Shown: one piece after another, positions 25,037 to 32,944 of the stretch
How the letters are laid out: the number at the start of each line of letters is the position of its first letter
Numbering within the stretch: the stretch's first letter is position 1
DNA from: Candidatus Poriferisocius aerobius
GTDB lineage: Bacteria; Actinomycetota; Acidimicrobiia; Acidimicrobiales; Bin134
Direction: 5' to 3'
Length of the DNA stretch: 39,812 nucleotides
Assembly (NCBI GenBank): GCA_028278955.1
Contig: JAPYOC010000165.1
Location: 1 to 39,812, forward strand
Notes under the pieces: model-generated
Seen by the model: the letters and a program-made list of their open reading frames with translations, nothing else
Database searches by the model: none
What the model was told of the DNA's origin: nothing
Program-made: the position numbers and the translations under genes

Positions 25037-26071
25037 ATGAAGGCGATGCGATACCACGAGCCCGGGGGGCCCGAAGTACTCCGTTACGAGGAAGTGCCCG
25101 ACCCTGAGCCCGGACCGGTCGACGTGGTGGTCGACGTGGTGGCTTGCGCGCTCAACCGATTGGACGTTGTGCAGCGCAACGGCTGGTTCACCATGCCCGG
25201 CTTCACCCTGCCCCACATCGCGGGGATGGATGTGGCCGGAGTGGTGTCGGAAATCGGTGCCGAGGTAGACGAGGTTGCCGTGGGCGACCGGGTGGTGGTG
25301 GACCCGTCGCTGGCCGGAGTGGACCACCGCTCCAAGCTGGGGGGCCGGGGCGACCTCTACGGGGAGCTGGGCATCATCGGGGCCACCGCCGATGGAGGCT
25401 ACGCCGAGCGGTGCCTCGTGCCGGCATCGCATGCCTACCCGGTGCCCCACGCCATGCCGCTGGAGGCCGCGGCCACCTTTCCCACCTGCTACCTCACCGC
25501 GGCCCACGGGCTGTTCGCGGTGGGCGGGCTCACGTCGGGCGAGACGGTGATGATCCACGCCGCGGGGTCAGGGGTGTCGGTGGCCGCCATCGAGTTCGCC
25601 GTCAACGCCGGGGCCACCGTGCTGGCCACTGCGGGCACCGATGAGAAATGCCAGCGGGCTCTTGAGCGGGGTGCCTCCCATGCGCTCAACAATCGAACCG
25701 GCGATGTGGCCGCCTGGGCTCGGGAGATAACCGCCGACGCGGGGGTAGACATGGTGTTCGACCATGTGGGCACCGCCCTGTTCGGCTCGTCGCTGTTCGC
25801 GTTGGGCATCGGCGGACGGCTGGTGAACTGCGGCAACTCCTCCGGCGACGAGGCGGTCATCCCCTCGCTGGGCTATGTGTTCCACTCCGGCATCAAGATT
25901 CTGGGCTCCGACCCCTATCGTCCCGAAGAGTTCGGCCCGGCGTGGGCTATGTTCTGCGGCGGCGGGTTCACCGCGGCAGTCGACTCGGTGTTCGAGTTGG
26001 CCGACACAGCCGAGGCCCAGGCGAAGCTGCTGGCCAGCGACTTCTTCGGCAAGATCCTGTTGAAACCCTGA
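25037..26071 (+). CDS. Zinc-type alcohol dehydrogenase/quinone oxidoreductase-like protein (MDR)
   Basis: This 344-residue medium-chain dehydrogenase/reductase has a GroES-like N-terminal domain (MKAMRYHEPGGPEVLRYEEVPDPEPGPVDVVV) and a Rossmann domain with MIHAAGSGVSVAAIEFA as the nucleotide loop. The usual catalytic-zinc Cys is replaced by Asn/Arg in ALNRLDVVQRNGW, and the structural four-Cys lobe is absent. It therefore probably works as a zinc-independent NADPH quinone or enone reductase. It follows permease 2 after 25 bp with a GGGAG site, so it may be co-transcribed with the importer. Confidence 0.9.
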   Translation: MKAMRYHEPGGPEVLRYEEVPDPEPGPVDVVVDVVACALNRLDVVQRNGWFTMPGFTLPHIAGMDVAGVVSEIGAEVDEVAVGDRVVVDPSLAGVDHRSKLGGRGDLYGELGIIGATADGGYAERCLVPASHAYPVPHAMPLEAAATFPTCYLTAAHGLFAVGGLTSGETVMIHAAGSGVSVAAIEFAVNAGATVLATAGTDEKCQRALERGASHALNNRTGDVAAWAREITADAGVDMVFDHVGTALFGSSLFALGIGGRLVNCGNSSGDEAVIPSLGYVFHSGIKILGSDPYRPEEFGPAWAMFCGGGFTAAVDSVFELADTAEAQAKLLASDFFGKILLKP

Positions 26072-26094
26072 CCGGAGCGTGATGTGGCACCGCC

Positions 26095-27228
26095 ATGGCT
26101 GATTCCCCGTATCCCGAACTGAAGAAGTCGCATGTCCCCGAGCGGATGGGCCGGCCCTGGACCGATCACAAGCCCCCGCCCTCGGCCCCAGTGTGGGCGG
26201 TGATAAGCGGGTTCGGCTCGTTCCATGTACTGGTGGCAGCCCTTGAGCTGGGGGTGTTTGACACCTTGGCCGACCGTGGCGCCGACCCCGGCGGCCCACC
26301 CGAGGTGGCCGCCCCCGAGCTGGCTCGCGAGCTAAGGGTTTCGGCGCTCCACCTCGAAGCGCTGCTCGACTCCCTGGCCGTGCTCGGCCTCCTCGAGCGG
26401 GCGGGCGGCCGCTACGGCCTGAACGACGCTGCGGCCCGCTACCTCACCCGCGATGGGGCGGCGTCGATGGCTTCGCTGGTGCCGGTAGCCCCCGGCCCTT
26501 TAGAGAATTGGTCCGGCTTGGCCGACACTATCCGGGCCGGTCGTCCCGCCGAGCCGATTGATGACGACCCGGCTGGCTTCTACCGCCCCCTGGTGGAGGG
26601 AACCTTTGCCACGATGCTCCGAGCCGCCACCCGGGCCGACCTCCAGGTGCGCTATAGCGCGATGGCGGCCCCCCGGGTGTTGGACCTGGGAGCGGGCGGC
26701 GCCCCGTGGGCCATCGCCGTGCTCAAGGCCTGCCCCGAAGCCACCGCGGTGATCAACGACCTCGACGGAGTGGTCGAGGTCGCCCGCCGCACCACTGCTG
26801 AACACGGCGTGGCCGACCGCTGCGAGTTCCGCCCCGGCGACTTCCACACCGTCGAGATCGAGCCCGGAGGCTACGACATCACGGTGCTGGGCCATGTATG
26901 CCGCACCGAGGGGCCCGACGGCGCCCGCCATCTCATCGCCCGGGCGTGGGAGGCGCTGCGACCCGAGGGACGGCTCGTGCTGGCCGACTACTTCGTCGCC
27001 CCCGAGCCCCAGTGGAGCCCTCACTGCGTACACATGGGCATGGCCATGATGGCCAGTACCATCCACGGCTTCCCCATCGCCGCCGCGCAGGTCGTCGACT
27101 GGCTCAGAGACGCCGGATTCGAATTCCTCCGCCTCCTTGAGCCCATCGGCCACCAATACGCGTACGTTGCCTGCAAACCACCCCGTTCGTCCCGAGGAGC
27201 ACCATGGCAGAACATATCGACACGCTGA
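26095..27228 (+). CDS. SAM-dependent O-methyltransferase-like protein
   Basis: This 377-residue protein resembles the COMT/hydroxyneurosporene-type O-methyltransferases (Methyltransf_2). A winged-helix dimerisation domain (about 40-125, VLVAALELGVFDTLAD, then LLERAGGRYGLNDAAARYL) precedes the catalytic Rossmann domain with RVLDLGAGGAPWAIAVLKACPEATAVINDLDGVVEVAR as the SAM loop. The acceptor is unknown. It starts 23 bp after the MDR gene and overlaps the amidohydrolase start by 25 bp, so all three are likely one operon. Confidence 0.88.
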   Translation: MADSPYPELKKSHVPERMGRPWTDHKPPPSAPVWAVISGFGSFHVLVAALELGVFDTLADRGADPGGPPEVAAPELARELRVSALHLEALLDSLAVLGLLERAGGRYGLNDAAARYLTRDGAASMASLVPVAPGPLENWSGLADTIRAGRPAEPIDDDPAGFYRPLVEGTFATMLRAATRADLQVRYSAMAAPRVLDLGAGGAPWAIAVLKACPEATAVINDLDGVVEVARRTTAEHGVADRCEFRPGDFHTVEIEPGGYDITVLGHVCRTEGPDGARHLIARAWEALRPEGRLVLADYFVAPEPQWSPHCVHMGMAMMASTIHGFPIAAAQVVDWLRDAGFEFLRLLEPIGHQYAYVACKPPRSSRGAPWQNISTR

Positions 27229-28592
27229 TCAAAGGCTGGTACGTGGTCACGATGAACCCGACCCGAGACATCATTCGAAATGGCGCAGTAGCCGTGCGGG
27301 GCAACCAGATCGTCGAAGTGGGCCGGGCATCCGACTTGGAGGCTCGCTACCGGGCCGCGGAGACGGTGGGCGGCAACCGGTTCGTGGTCACGCCCGGGCT
27401 GGTCAACAGCCACATCCACATCACCGGTGAGCCTCTCACCCGGGGCTATGTGCCCGACGACACCCCGTTCGAGGAGAACGTGTTCGACTGGCTGTGCCCG
27501 CTCTACTCGGTGTACAACGCCGACGAGGAGCGCCTGTCGGGGCAGCTGGCCGCGGTGGAGATGCTCAAGTCGGGCACCACCTGCTTCTTGGAGGCGGGCA
27601 CCATCCGGTTCGTCGATGAGGTGGTGGACGGCCTCGAAGAAGCCGGCATCCGGGGTCGGGTCGGCAAGTGGGTATGGGATCTGCCCCCTGAGCCCAGCGT
27701 GTACCGCCAAGACACCGATCAGGCCATCGCCAACCTGCGCGACACCGTCGAGCGGTTCCGGGGAGCGGCGGGGGGGAGGCTGGGAGCGTGGTCGATGGTG
27801 GTGGGCCACACCACCTGCTCCGACCCCCTCTGGCGGGCGGCTCGGGCCACCGCCGATGAATTCGAGGTGGGGCTCAGCTTTCACATGTCTCCGGCCGCTT
27901 CGGACCCGGAAAGCTTCGTCGCTGCGTTCGGCCAACGGCCCATGGTGCGTCTCGGCGAACTGGGGGTGCTGGGCGACGACACTGCCATCACCCACTGCGT
28001 GCATGTCGACGATCAGGAGATCCGGCTTCTGGCCGGGGCGGGATCGACGGTGGTCCACTGCCCCACCACCGCCCTGAAGGTGAGCTACGGCGTGACCCAG
28101 ATCGGCAAGATCCCCGAGATGGTGACCGCCGGCGTGAACGTGAGCCTGGGCACCGACGGCAACAACGCCTCCAACTACTCCGATCTGATGCGGGCTGCCT
28201 ACCTGGTGGCCGGACTGTTCAAGGACGCCCGCATGGACCCCCAGATGTTCCCGGCCGAGAAAGCCTATGAGATGGCCACCCTGGGCGGGGCCCGCACCAT
28301 GCTGATGGAGGATCAGATCGGCTCGCTGGCACCGGGCAAGTTGGCCGACGTGGTATTGCACGACACCGACCGTCCCGAGTGGCGCCCGCTGCTGAACGTG
28401 ATGAACCAGCTGGTCTGGTCGGCCGACGGGCGGGGCGTCCACACCGTGTTTGTAGACGGGCGGAAGGTTGTTGAGGACGGTCGCATGACCACAATCGACG
28501 AGGACACCTTCTACGCCCGCTGTCAAGAGGCTGGGGAGGCAGTGGTCGGACGCTCCGGGCTTCCCGACAAGGCGAAGTTTCCCGTTTGGTAG
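27204..28592 (+). CDS. Metal-dependent amidohydrolase (SAH/MTA deaminase or AtzA/TrzN-like)
   Basis: This 462-residue amidohydrolase of the ATZ/TRZ-guanine deaminase type has metal ligands His70 and His72 in VNSHIHITGE, a His in GLSFHMSPAA, one in ITHCVHVDD, and the catalytic Asp in LGTDGNNASN. The C-terminal beta domain GSLAPGKLADVVLHD is typical. Such enzymes deaminate or dechlorinate N-heterocycles (purines, triazines, adenosine derivatives). Its position downstream of a nucleoside-type importer supports a nitrogen-containing cyclic substrate, but this is inference. ATG 27204 overlaps the methyltransferase by 25 bp. Confidence 0.92.
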   Translation: MAEHIDTLIKGWYVVTMNPTRDIIRNGAVAVRGNQIVEVGRASDLEARYRAAETVGGNRFVVTPGLVNSHIHITGEPLTRGYVPDDTPFEENVFDWLCPLYSVYNADEERLSGQLAAVEMLKSGTTCFLEAGTIRFVDEVVDGLEEAGIRGRVGKWVWDLPPEPSVYRQDTDQAIANLRDTVERFRGAAGGRLGAWSMVVGHTTCSDPLWRAARATADEFEVGLSFHMSPAASDPESFVAAFGQRPMVRLGELGVLGDDTAITHCVHVDDQEIRLLAGAGSTVVHCPTTALKVSYGVTQIGKIPEMVTAGVNVSLGTDGNNASNYSDLMRAAYLVAGLFKDARMDPQMFPAEKAYEMATLGGARTMLMEDQIGSLAPGKLADVVLHDTDRPEWRPLLNVMNQLVWSADGRGVHTVFVDGRKVVEDGRMTTIDEDTFYARCQEAGEAVVGRSGLPDKAKFPVW

Positions 28593-28605
28593 CCTGCCGA
28601 CCGGA

Positions 28606-30270
28606 TTAGGAGTACAGCTCGCGTTTGACCACCTTGCCGGCGGGGTTGCGGGGCAGGGGCGCGGCGCGGATCTCCCACAGGGTGGGTACCTTGTAGGCGG
28701 CCAGCACCTCCCGGCACCAAGCGGCCAGCTCGTCGGGGTCGGCGTCTTCGCCGTCGGGCACGACCACGGCTTTGACCTCTTGGCCCGTCTCGGGGTGCTC
28801 CACGCCGAACACAGCCGACTCGGCCACCGACGGATGGGCGTCGAGACGGTATTCGATCTCAATGGGGTAGATGTTCTCGGCGTTGCGCAGGATCAAGTCC
28901 CGGGCCCGGGAGTTGATGTAGAGGTAGCCGTCGTCGTCAAAACAGCCGATGTCGCCGGTGTTCAGCCACCGCGCTGGATCGATGGCCGCCGCCGTCGATG
29001 CGGGGTCGTTCCAGTATTCGAGCATGGTGTAGGCGCTGCGGCACCAGATCTCGCCCTCCTGCCCCGTGGGGAGCACGTGGCCGTCGGGGTCGCGGATCTC
29101 CGCCTCGAAGCCGACGGCCACCCGGCCGCAGGAGGTGGGGCGCTCCCGGTACTCCCCTCCGCCGATGGCGGCGACCACTGCCACCGATTCCGAGGAGCCG
29201 TAGCCCATTCCCACTGCCTGGGCCGCGTTGGGGAAGGCCTGGCGCATCAGGTTTTGCACCGCGGGGCTGGCGGGCGCGCCGCCGAAGCTCACGTTGATCA
29301 CGCTGGAGGTGTCGAACTCGCCGAACCGGGGGTGGCCTACCAGCCGCGAGCCGATGCTGCCGAGGGACGCAAAAGCGGTGACGCCCTCGTCTTCGATGAG
29401 CTGGAGCACGGCCTCGGGGTCGAAGCGGCCCCGGCGGTAGACGATCTTGCCTCCCGTCACCATGGCGATGAGCGTGGTGCCGTACAGCCCCGAAACGTGG
29501 AACAGCGGAGAGGTGCCCAGCGTAACCGTCTGGTCCGGCGGGCTCGGCGCCCCGCCGTCTTCGGTACCGGGATTGCTCCTCCTCTCGGTGATGGCCCGCA
29601 CCGCCCCGTTCATCAGGGTGGACTGCGCGAACCCGATCAGCCCCCGATGCGAGGCCACCGCACCCTTAGGCCGCCCCGTGGTGCCGCTGGTGAAGAGGAT
29701 CACCGCCGGATCGTCTTCGGCCAGCGGCTGCTCCACGTCGCCCAGCGAAGTCCCGGCGCCGGAGGCGATAAAGCCGTCCCAGTCGTCCTCGATCACAACG
29801 CACGCCAGATCGGGGCGGCCCGAACCGGACCGCTCGAGGCGGGCTCGGTCGGCGATCATCAACTCCGGTTGGCTGAGCGATGTGGCGTAGTTCACCTCGT
29901 CAGCCGTCCACCAGCCGTTGTAGGCCGACACAATGGCCCCGAGGCTGGTAGCGGCGAAGAACGAGACCACCCACTCAGGGCAGTTGGCGGCGAAGATCGC
30001 CACCCGATCCCCGTGTCCGACTCCCCGCTGTTGCAGCGCAGCGGCCGCGGCGGCCACCTGGGAGGTGAAGTCGTCGAAGGTGAGCCGCTGGTCTTGGAGA
30101 ACCAAGAACTCCTGGTCGGCGAAGGCAGCGGCCTTGGCCACCATCTCCCGCAGCGAGCGCATCCGGCTGGCGAACACCGCGGCCGGCTGACCGAGAACGT
30201 CCTCGGTGGTCAACTCGAACAACCCGCCCGGTGCGGTCAGCTCTTGGATTGCCTCCTCGCGCCCATCCAC
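28606..30270 (-). CDS. AMP-forming acyl-CoA synthetase (ANL superfamily)
   Basis: This ligase of about 554 residues has a phosphate loop VILFTSGTTGRPKGAVAS, MGYGSSESVAVV as A5, ARWLNTGDIGCFDDDGYLYINSRARDLILRNAENIYPIEIE as A7-A8, and the catalytic Lys in PRNPAGKVVKREL at the C-terminus. I prefer GTG 30270 because a TAGGGT box lies eight bases before it and the family N-terminus VDGREEAIQELTAPGG starts there. The frame opens at GTG 30294/ATG 30291, giving eight more residues. It runs convergent to the amidohydrolase with a 13-bp gap and divergent from the acyl-CoA dehydrogenase. Confidence 0.9.
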   Translation of the reverse strand: MDGREEAIQELTAPGGLFELTTEDVLGQPAAVFASRMRSLREMVAKAAAFADQEFLVLQDQRLTFDDFTSQVAAAAAALQQRGVGHGDRVAIFAANCPEWVVSFFAATSLGAIVSAYNGWWTADEVNYATSLSQPELMIADRARLERSGSGRPDLACVVIEDDWDGFIASGAGTSLGDVEQPLAEDDPAVILFTSGTTGRPKGAVASHRGLIGFAQSTLMNGAVRAITERRSNPGTEDGGAPSPPDQTVTLGTSPLFHVSGLYGTTLIAMVTGGKIVYRRGRFDPEAVLQLIEDEGVTAFASLGSIGSRLVGHPRFGEFDTSSVINVSFGGAPASPAVQNLMRQAFPNAAQAVGMGYGSSESVAVVAAIGGGEYRERPTSCGRVAVGFEAEIRDPDGHVLPTGQEGEIWCRSAYTMLEYWNDPASTAAAIDPARWLNTGDIGCFDDDGYLYINSRARDLILRNAENIYPIEIEYRLDAHPSVAESAVFGVEHPETGQEVKAVVVPDGEDADPDELAAWCREVLAAYKVPTLWEIRAAPLPRNPAGKVVKRELYS

Positions 30271-30338
30271 GGCCCTGAACCCTACCCACATCACCGCATT
30301 CGGCTGGCTTCGACGGGTTGAGTGATGGCCTGAAGCCC

Positions 30339-30386
30339 TATCGTGGGCTCATGGCCGCCGGGCTGGAGGGCATAAATGGCTACTGA
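30339..30386 (+). promoter_or_regulatory. Candidate leaderless uORF ahead of acyl-CoA dehydrogenase
   Basis: A TATCGT box at 30339-30344 lies six bases before ATG 30351, the spacing seen at other leaderless starts here. That ATG opens an 11-codon reading frame (MAAGLEGINGY) stopping at 30386, which overlaps the dehydrogenase ATG at 30376 in another frame and contains its GGAGGG ribosome site. It could couple translation of the two, but no direct support exists beyond the arrangement. Confidence 0.35.
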
Positions 30387-31563
30387 CGAAACCGAACTGG
30401 CCGACGAGCTGGTCGACGCCATCCGAACCTGGGTGGACAGGGATGTCATCCCCAACGCCTCAGCTCTGGAGCACGCCGACGAGTTCCCCGAGGCGATGTT
30501 CGCCCAGATGTGCGAGTTCGGCCTGTTCGGGGCCACCATCCCTGAGAAGTACGGGGGGCTGGGGCTGAACTCCAGCACCTACGTCCGCATCATCGAGGAG
30601 ATGTCTCGGGGATGGATGTCGCTGGCCGGCATTCTCAACACCCATAAGATCGCCGCCACCATGATCGGGCGCTATGGCACCGACGAGCAGCGGGATCGCT
30701 TCCTGCCCCGCATGTCCGACGGCTCCTTCCGGTCGGCCTTCTCGCTGTCGGAGCCCGATGCCGGCAGCGACACCCGCAACATCAGCTGCAGGGCTGTGCC
30801 CGATGGCGACGAGTGGATTGTCAACGGCACCAAGATGTGGGTGACCAACGGCATGCGGGCTCAGATGGTGATGCTCTTGGCCCGCACCCCCGACGACCGG
30901 ATCACCTGCTTCATCGTGGAGAAGGCGCCGGGGCCGGGTGCCGACGGCCTCACCGTGTCGCGTCCCATCCCCAAGCTGGGTTACAAGGGCGTGGAGACGG
31001 TGGAGATGGCCTACTCCGACTTCCGGGTGCCCGATGCCAATGTGCTCGGCGGGCCTGACGGCGTGGGCCACGGCCTCGGCTATGCCCTTTCCGCCTTGGA
31101 GCTGGGGCGGATCAACATTGCCGCCCGGGCGGTTGGGGTGGCCCAAGCCGCACTGGAAGCGGCCATCGGGTATGCCCAGGAGCGGGAGACGTTCGGACGG
31201 CCCATCTACGACCACCAGGCCATCGGGTTCAAGCTGGCCGAGATGGCCACCAAGCTCCACGCCGCCCGGCTGATGACCTACGACGCCGCCCGCCGCCACG
31301 ATTCCGGGGAGCGCATCGACCTGGAAGCGGGCATGGCCAAGCTGTTCGCCTCGGAGGCTGCTTTCGAGATCGCTTCCGACGCCATGCGCATCCACGGGGG
31401 CAACGGCTACACCGAGGAGTACCCGGTGGAGCGCTACTTCCGGGACACCCCCCTCATGGTCATCGGGGAGGGGACCAACGAAATCCAGAAGATGGTGATC
31501 GCCCGCCAGCTGCGGGATCGGCTTTCGGATCCCGGTCCAGCGCCCTCGAGGGGCTACCGCTGA
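30376..31563 (+). CDS. Acyl-CoA dehydrogenase
   Basis: This 395-residue FAD enzyme introduces the alpha-beta double bond into an acyl-CoA. Conserved blocks are FGATIPEKYGGLGL, AFSLSEPDAGSDTRNISCRA (FAD/substrate loop), VNGTKMWVTNG, ERETFGRPIYDHQAIGFKLAEMA, and AMRIHGGNGYTEEYPVERYFRDTPLMVIGEGTNEIQK, which carries the catalytic Glu in EGTNE. Length and motif positions match short/branched-chain-type dehydrogenases. GGAGGG lies six bases before the ATG. The stop overlaps a possible CTG start of the following protease gene. Confidence 0.93.
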   Translation: MATDETELADELVDAIRTWVDRDVIPNASALEHADEFPEAMFAQMCEFGLFGATIPEKYGGLGLNSSTYVRIIEEMSRGWMSLAGILNTHKIAATMIGRYGTDEQRDRFLPRMSDGSFRSAFSLSEPDAGSDTRNISCRAVPDGDEWIVNGTKMWVTNGMRAQMVMLLARTPDDRITCFIVEKAPGPGADGLTVSRPIPKLGYKGVETVEMAYSDFRVPDANVLGGPDGVGHGLGYALSALELGRINIAARAVGVAQAALEAAIGYAQERETFGRPIYDHQAIGFKLAEMATKLHAARLMTYDAARRHDSGERIDLEAGMAKLFASEAAFEIASDAMRIHGGNGYTEEYPVERYFRDTPLMVIGEGTNEIQKMVIARQLRDRLSDPGPAPSRGYR

Positions 31564-31595
31564 GGAAGCGGCGGCGGCGGCTGTGGCTGGCGGCA

Positions 31596-32267
31596 GTGGG
31601 CCTGCTGGTGGGCTGGAGTCTCACCTGGGCCCTCGATGCCCCGCTGCGGCCAATGCTGGCCGAGCGCCACGACATCGCTGCGGCCGCAGTCCACGTCAGC
31701 GGGTCGGCTTGTGGACGGTTCAGCGAGGGCAGCGGGTTTGTGGTCGAGCCCGGATTGGCGCTTACCAACGCCCATGTGGTGGCTGGGGTTGAGGAGATCA
31801 CCGTGACCACGCCCGACGGCGGTTCGCAGACCGGCGTTTTGACTGGCTTCGACCCTGGCCGGGACATCGCCGCGTTATCGATTGCGGATTCGCGGGATTC
31901 TCGGGTGGCGCTGGCGCCAACCGTGGCGCTGGCGGGCGCGGTGGGGGATGCCGCCTCGGTTGATCGCGATCATGGAGTCGAGTTCCTGCCCTTCACCGTG
32001 AAGCGCAGGATATGGGCCAAGGGGCGTGACATGGTGTACGACGAGGTGGCAGAAGACCGGCGGGTGCTGGAGATCGACTCCCTGCTGCGCCCTGGCGATT
32101 CCGGAGCGGCGCTGGTGAACGCCGCCGGCGAGGTGTGGGGGATGGTGTTCGCAGTAGACCCCGGAGCGCAAGGCCGAGGGTATGCCCTCGACCGGGTTGA
32201 GATAGCCCAATTCTTGGCCGAGATCGATCGAGCCCCACTCTCAACCCCCCCTTGTGGCACGCGCTAG
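31596..32267 (+). CDS. Membrane-anchored trypsin-like serine protease
   Basis: This protein has an N-terminal hydrophobic segment and a chymotrypsin-fold protease domain. The triad is visible: His in LALTNAHVVAG, Asp in FDPGRDIAALSI and Ser in LRPGDSGAALVN, resembling the MarP/HtrA-like group without a PDZ domain. GTG 31596 is the only standard start, but it leaves out a basic stretch. A CTG at 31560, overlapping the dehydrogenase stop as CTGA and preceded by GAGGGG at a good spacing, would add RKRRRRLWLAAV and create a proper signal anchor. The protease domain would face outside the membrane. Confidence 0.82.
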   Translation: MGLLVGWSLTWALDAPLRPMLAERHDIAAAAVHVSGSACGRFSEGSGFVVEPGLALTNAHVVAGVEEITVTTPDGGSQTGVLTGFDPGRDIAALSIADSRDSRVALAPTVALAGAVGDAASVDRDHGVEFLPFTVKRRIWAKGRDMVYDEVAEDRRVLEIDSLLRPGDSGAALVNAAGEVWGMVFAVDPGAQGRGYALDRVEIAQFLAEIDRAPLSTPPCGTR

Positions 32268-32279
32268 TGGTGTGTCGGG

Positions 32280-32285
32280 TAGTCT
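32280..32285 (+). promoter_or_regulatory. Candidate -10 box, leaderless start
   Basis: TAGTCT ends six bases before ATG 32292 of the isochorismatase-fold gene. No ribosome site is visible before that ATG. Confidence 0.45.
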
Positions 32286-32291
32286 CAGCCG

Positions 32292-32921
32292 ATGCCTGTG
32301 GACCTCGATGAACTGCTCGCCCCGTCGCACACCGCGGTGGTCACCATGGAGTGCCAGCGAGGGGTGATCGGCGACATGGCCTCCCTGGGGGGCTTGCGGG
32401 ATGTGATGCTCGACCGAGGGGCGATCGACGCCGGGGCCCGCCTCTGCGCCGGGGCCCGGGCGGCGGGGGTGCCGGTGGTGCACTGCTTGGCCCATTTTCG
32501 GCCCGACTGGGCGGGGAGCGCGGCCAATTGCCGGATGCTGGCGGTGTCGGCCAAGATGAGCGAGCAGAACGGGAGTCTGCTGATCGGGTCGGAGTCAGCC
32601 GAGGTTATCGGCGAGTTCGACCCCCAGCCGTCTGACATCGAGATCGCCCGCTGGCACGGGATGTCGCCGTTCTTGGGGACCTCGCTCGACCAAACTCTGC
32701 GCAATCTCGGGGTCACCACCGTGGTGGCGGCCGGCGTGTCGCTCAACGTGGGAGTGATGGGCTTGGCGATAAACGCCGTCGATCTCGGCTATCAGGTCGT
32801 GCTGGCCGGAGATGCCGTGGCGGGTATTCCAGCCGACTACGGCGACGCGGTGATGGACAACACCATGGCCTTCCTCACCACCATGTGCATCGTGGACGAC
32901 ATTGTGGCCCGATGGGCCTGA
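32292..32921 (+). CDS. Isochorismatase-fold hydrolase lacking the nucleophilic cysteine
   Basis: This 209-residue protein belongs to the isochorismatase/nicotinamidase superfamily. In the usual Asp-Lys-Cys triad the Asp position is Glu20 (VVTMECQRGVIGD) and the Cys position is Gly154 (GVSLNVGVMGLAINAVDLGYQV). True isochorismatases such as PhzD and EntB also carry Gly there and act without a thiol, but the expected lysine is not obvious in IARWHGMSPFLGTSLD. Amidase activity is unlikely; vinyl-ether hydrolysis or a binding role is possible. It lies just before an SDR gene with which it probably shares a transcript. Confidence 0.85.
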   Translation: MPVDLDELLAPSHTAVVTMECQRGVIGDMASLGGLRDVMLDRGAIDAGARLCAGARAAGVPVVHCLAHFRPDWAGSAANCRMLAVSAKMSEQNGSLLIGSESAEVIGEFDPQPSDIEIARWHGMSPFLGTSLDQTLRNLGVTTVVAAGVSLNVGVMGLAINAVDLGYQVVLAGDAVAGIPADYGDAVMDNTMAFLTTMCIVDDIVARWA

Positions 32922-32944
32922 CCGCTCGAACTGGAGGTTTGACC

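Noticed and set aside
27021-28862. Long minus-strand open frame of 613 codons opposite the amidohydrolase
   Set aside because: High G+C DNA leaves the antisense frame open; the translation shows no domain, whereas the plus-strand amidohydrolase has complete metal-ligand motifs.
28780-30321. Long plus-strand open frame of 513 codons opposite the acyl-CoA synthetase
   Set aside because: It is the antisense shadow of a gene with all adenylate-forming motifs; its own translation has no recognisable features.
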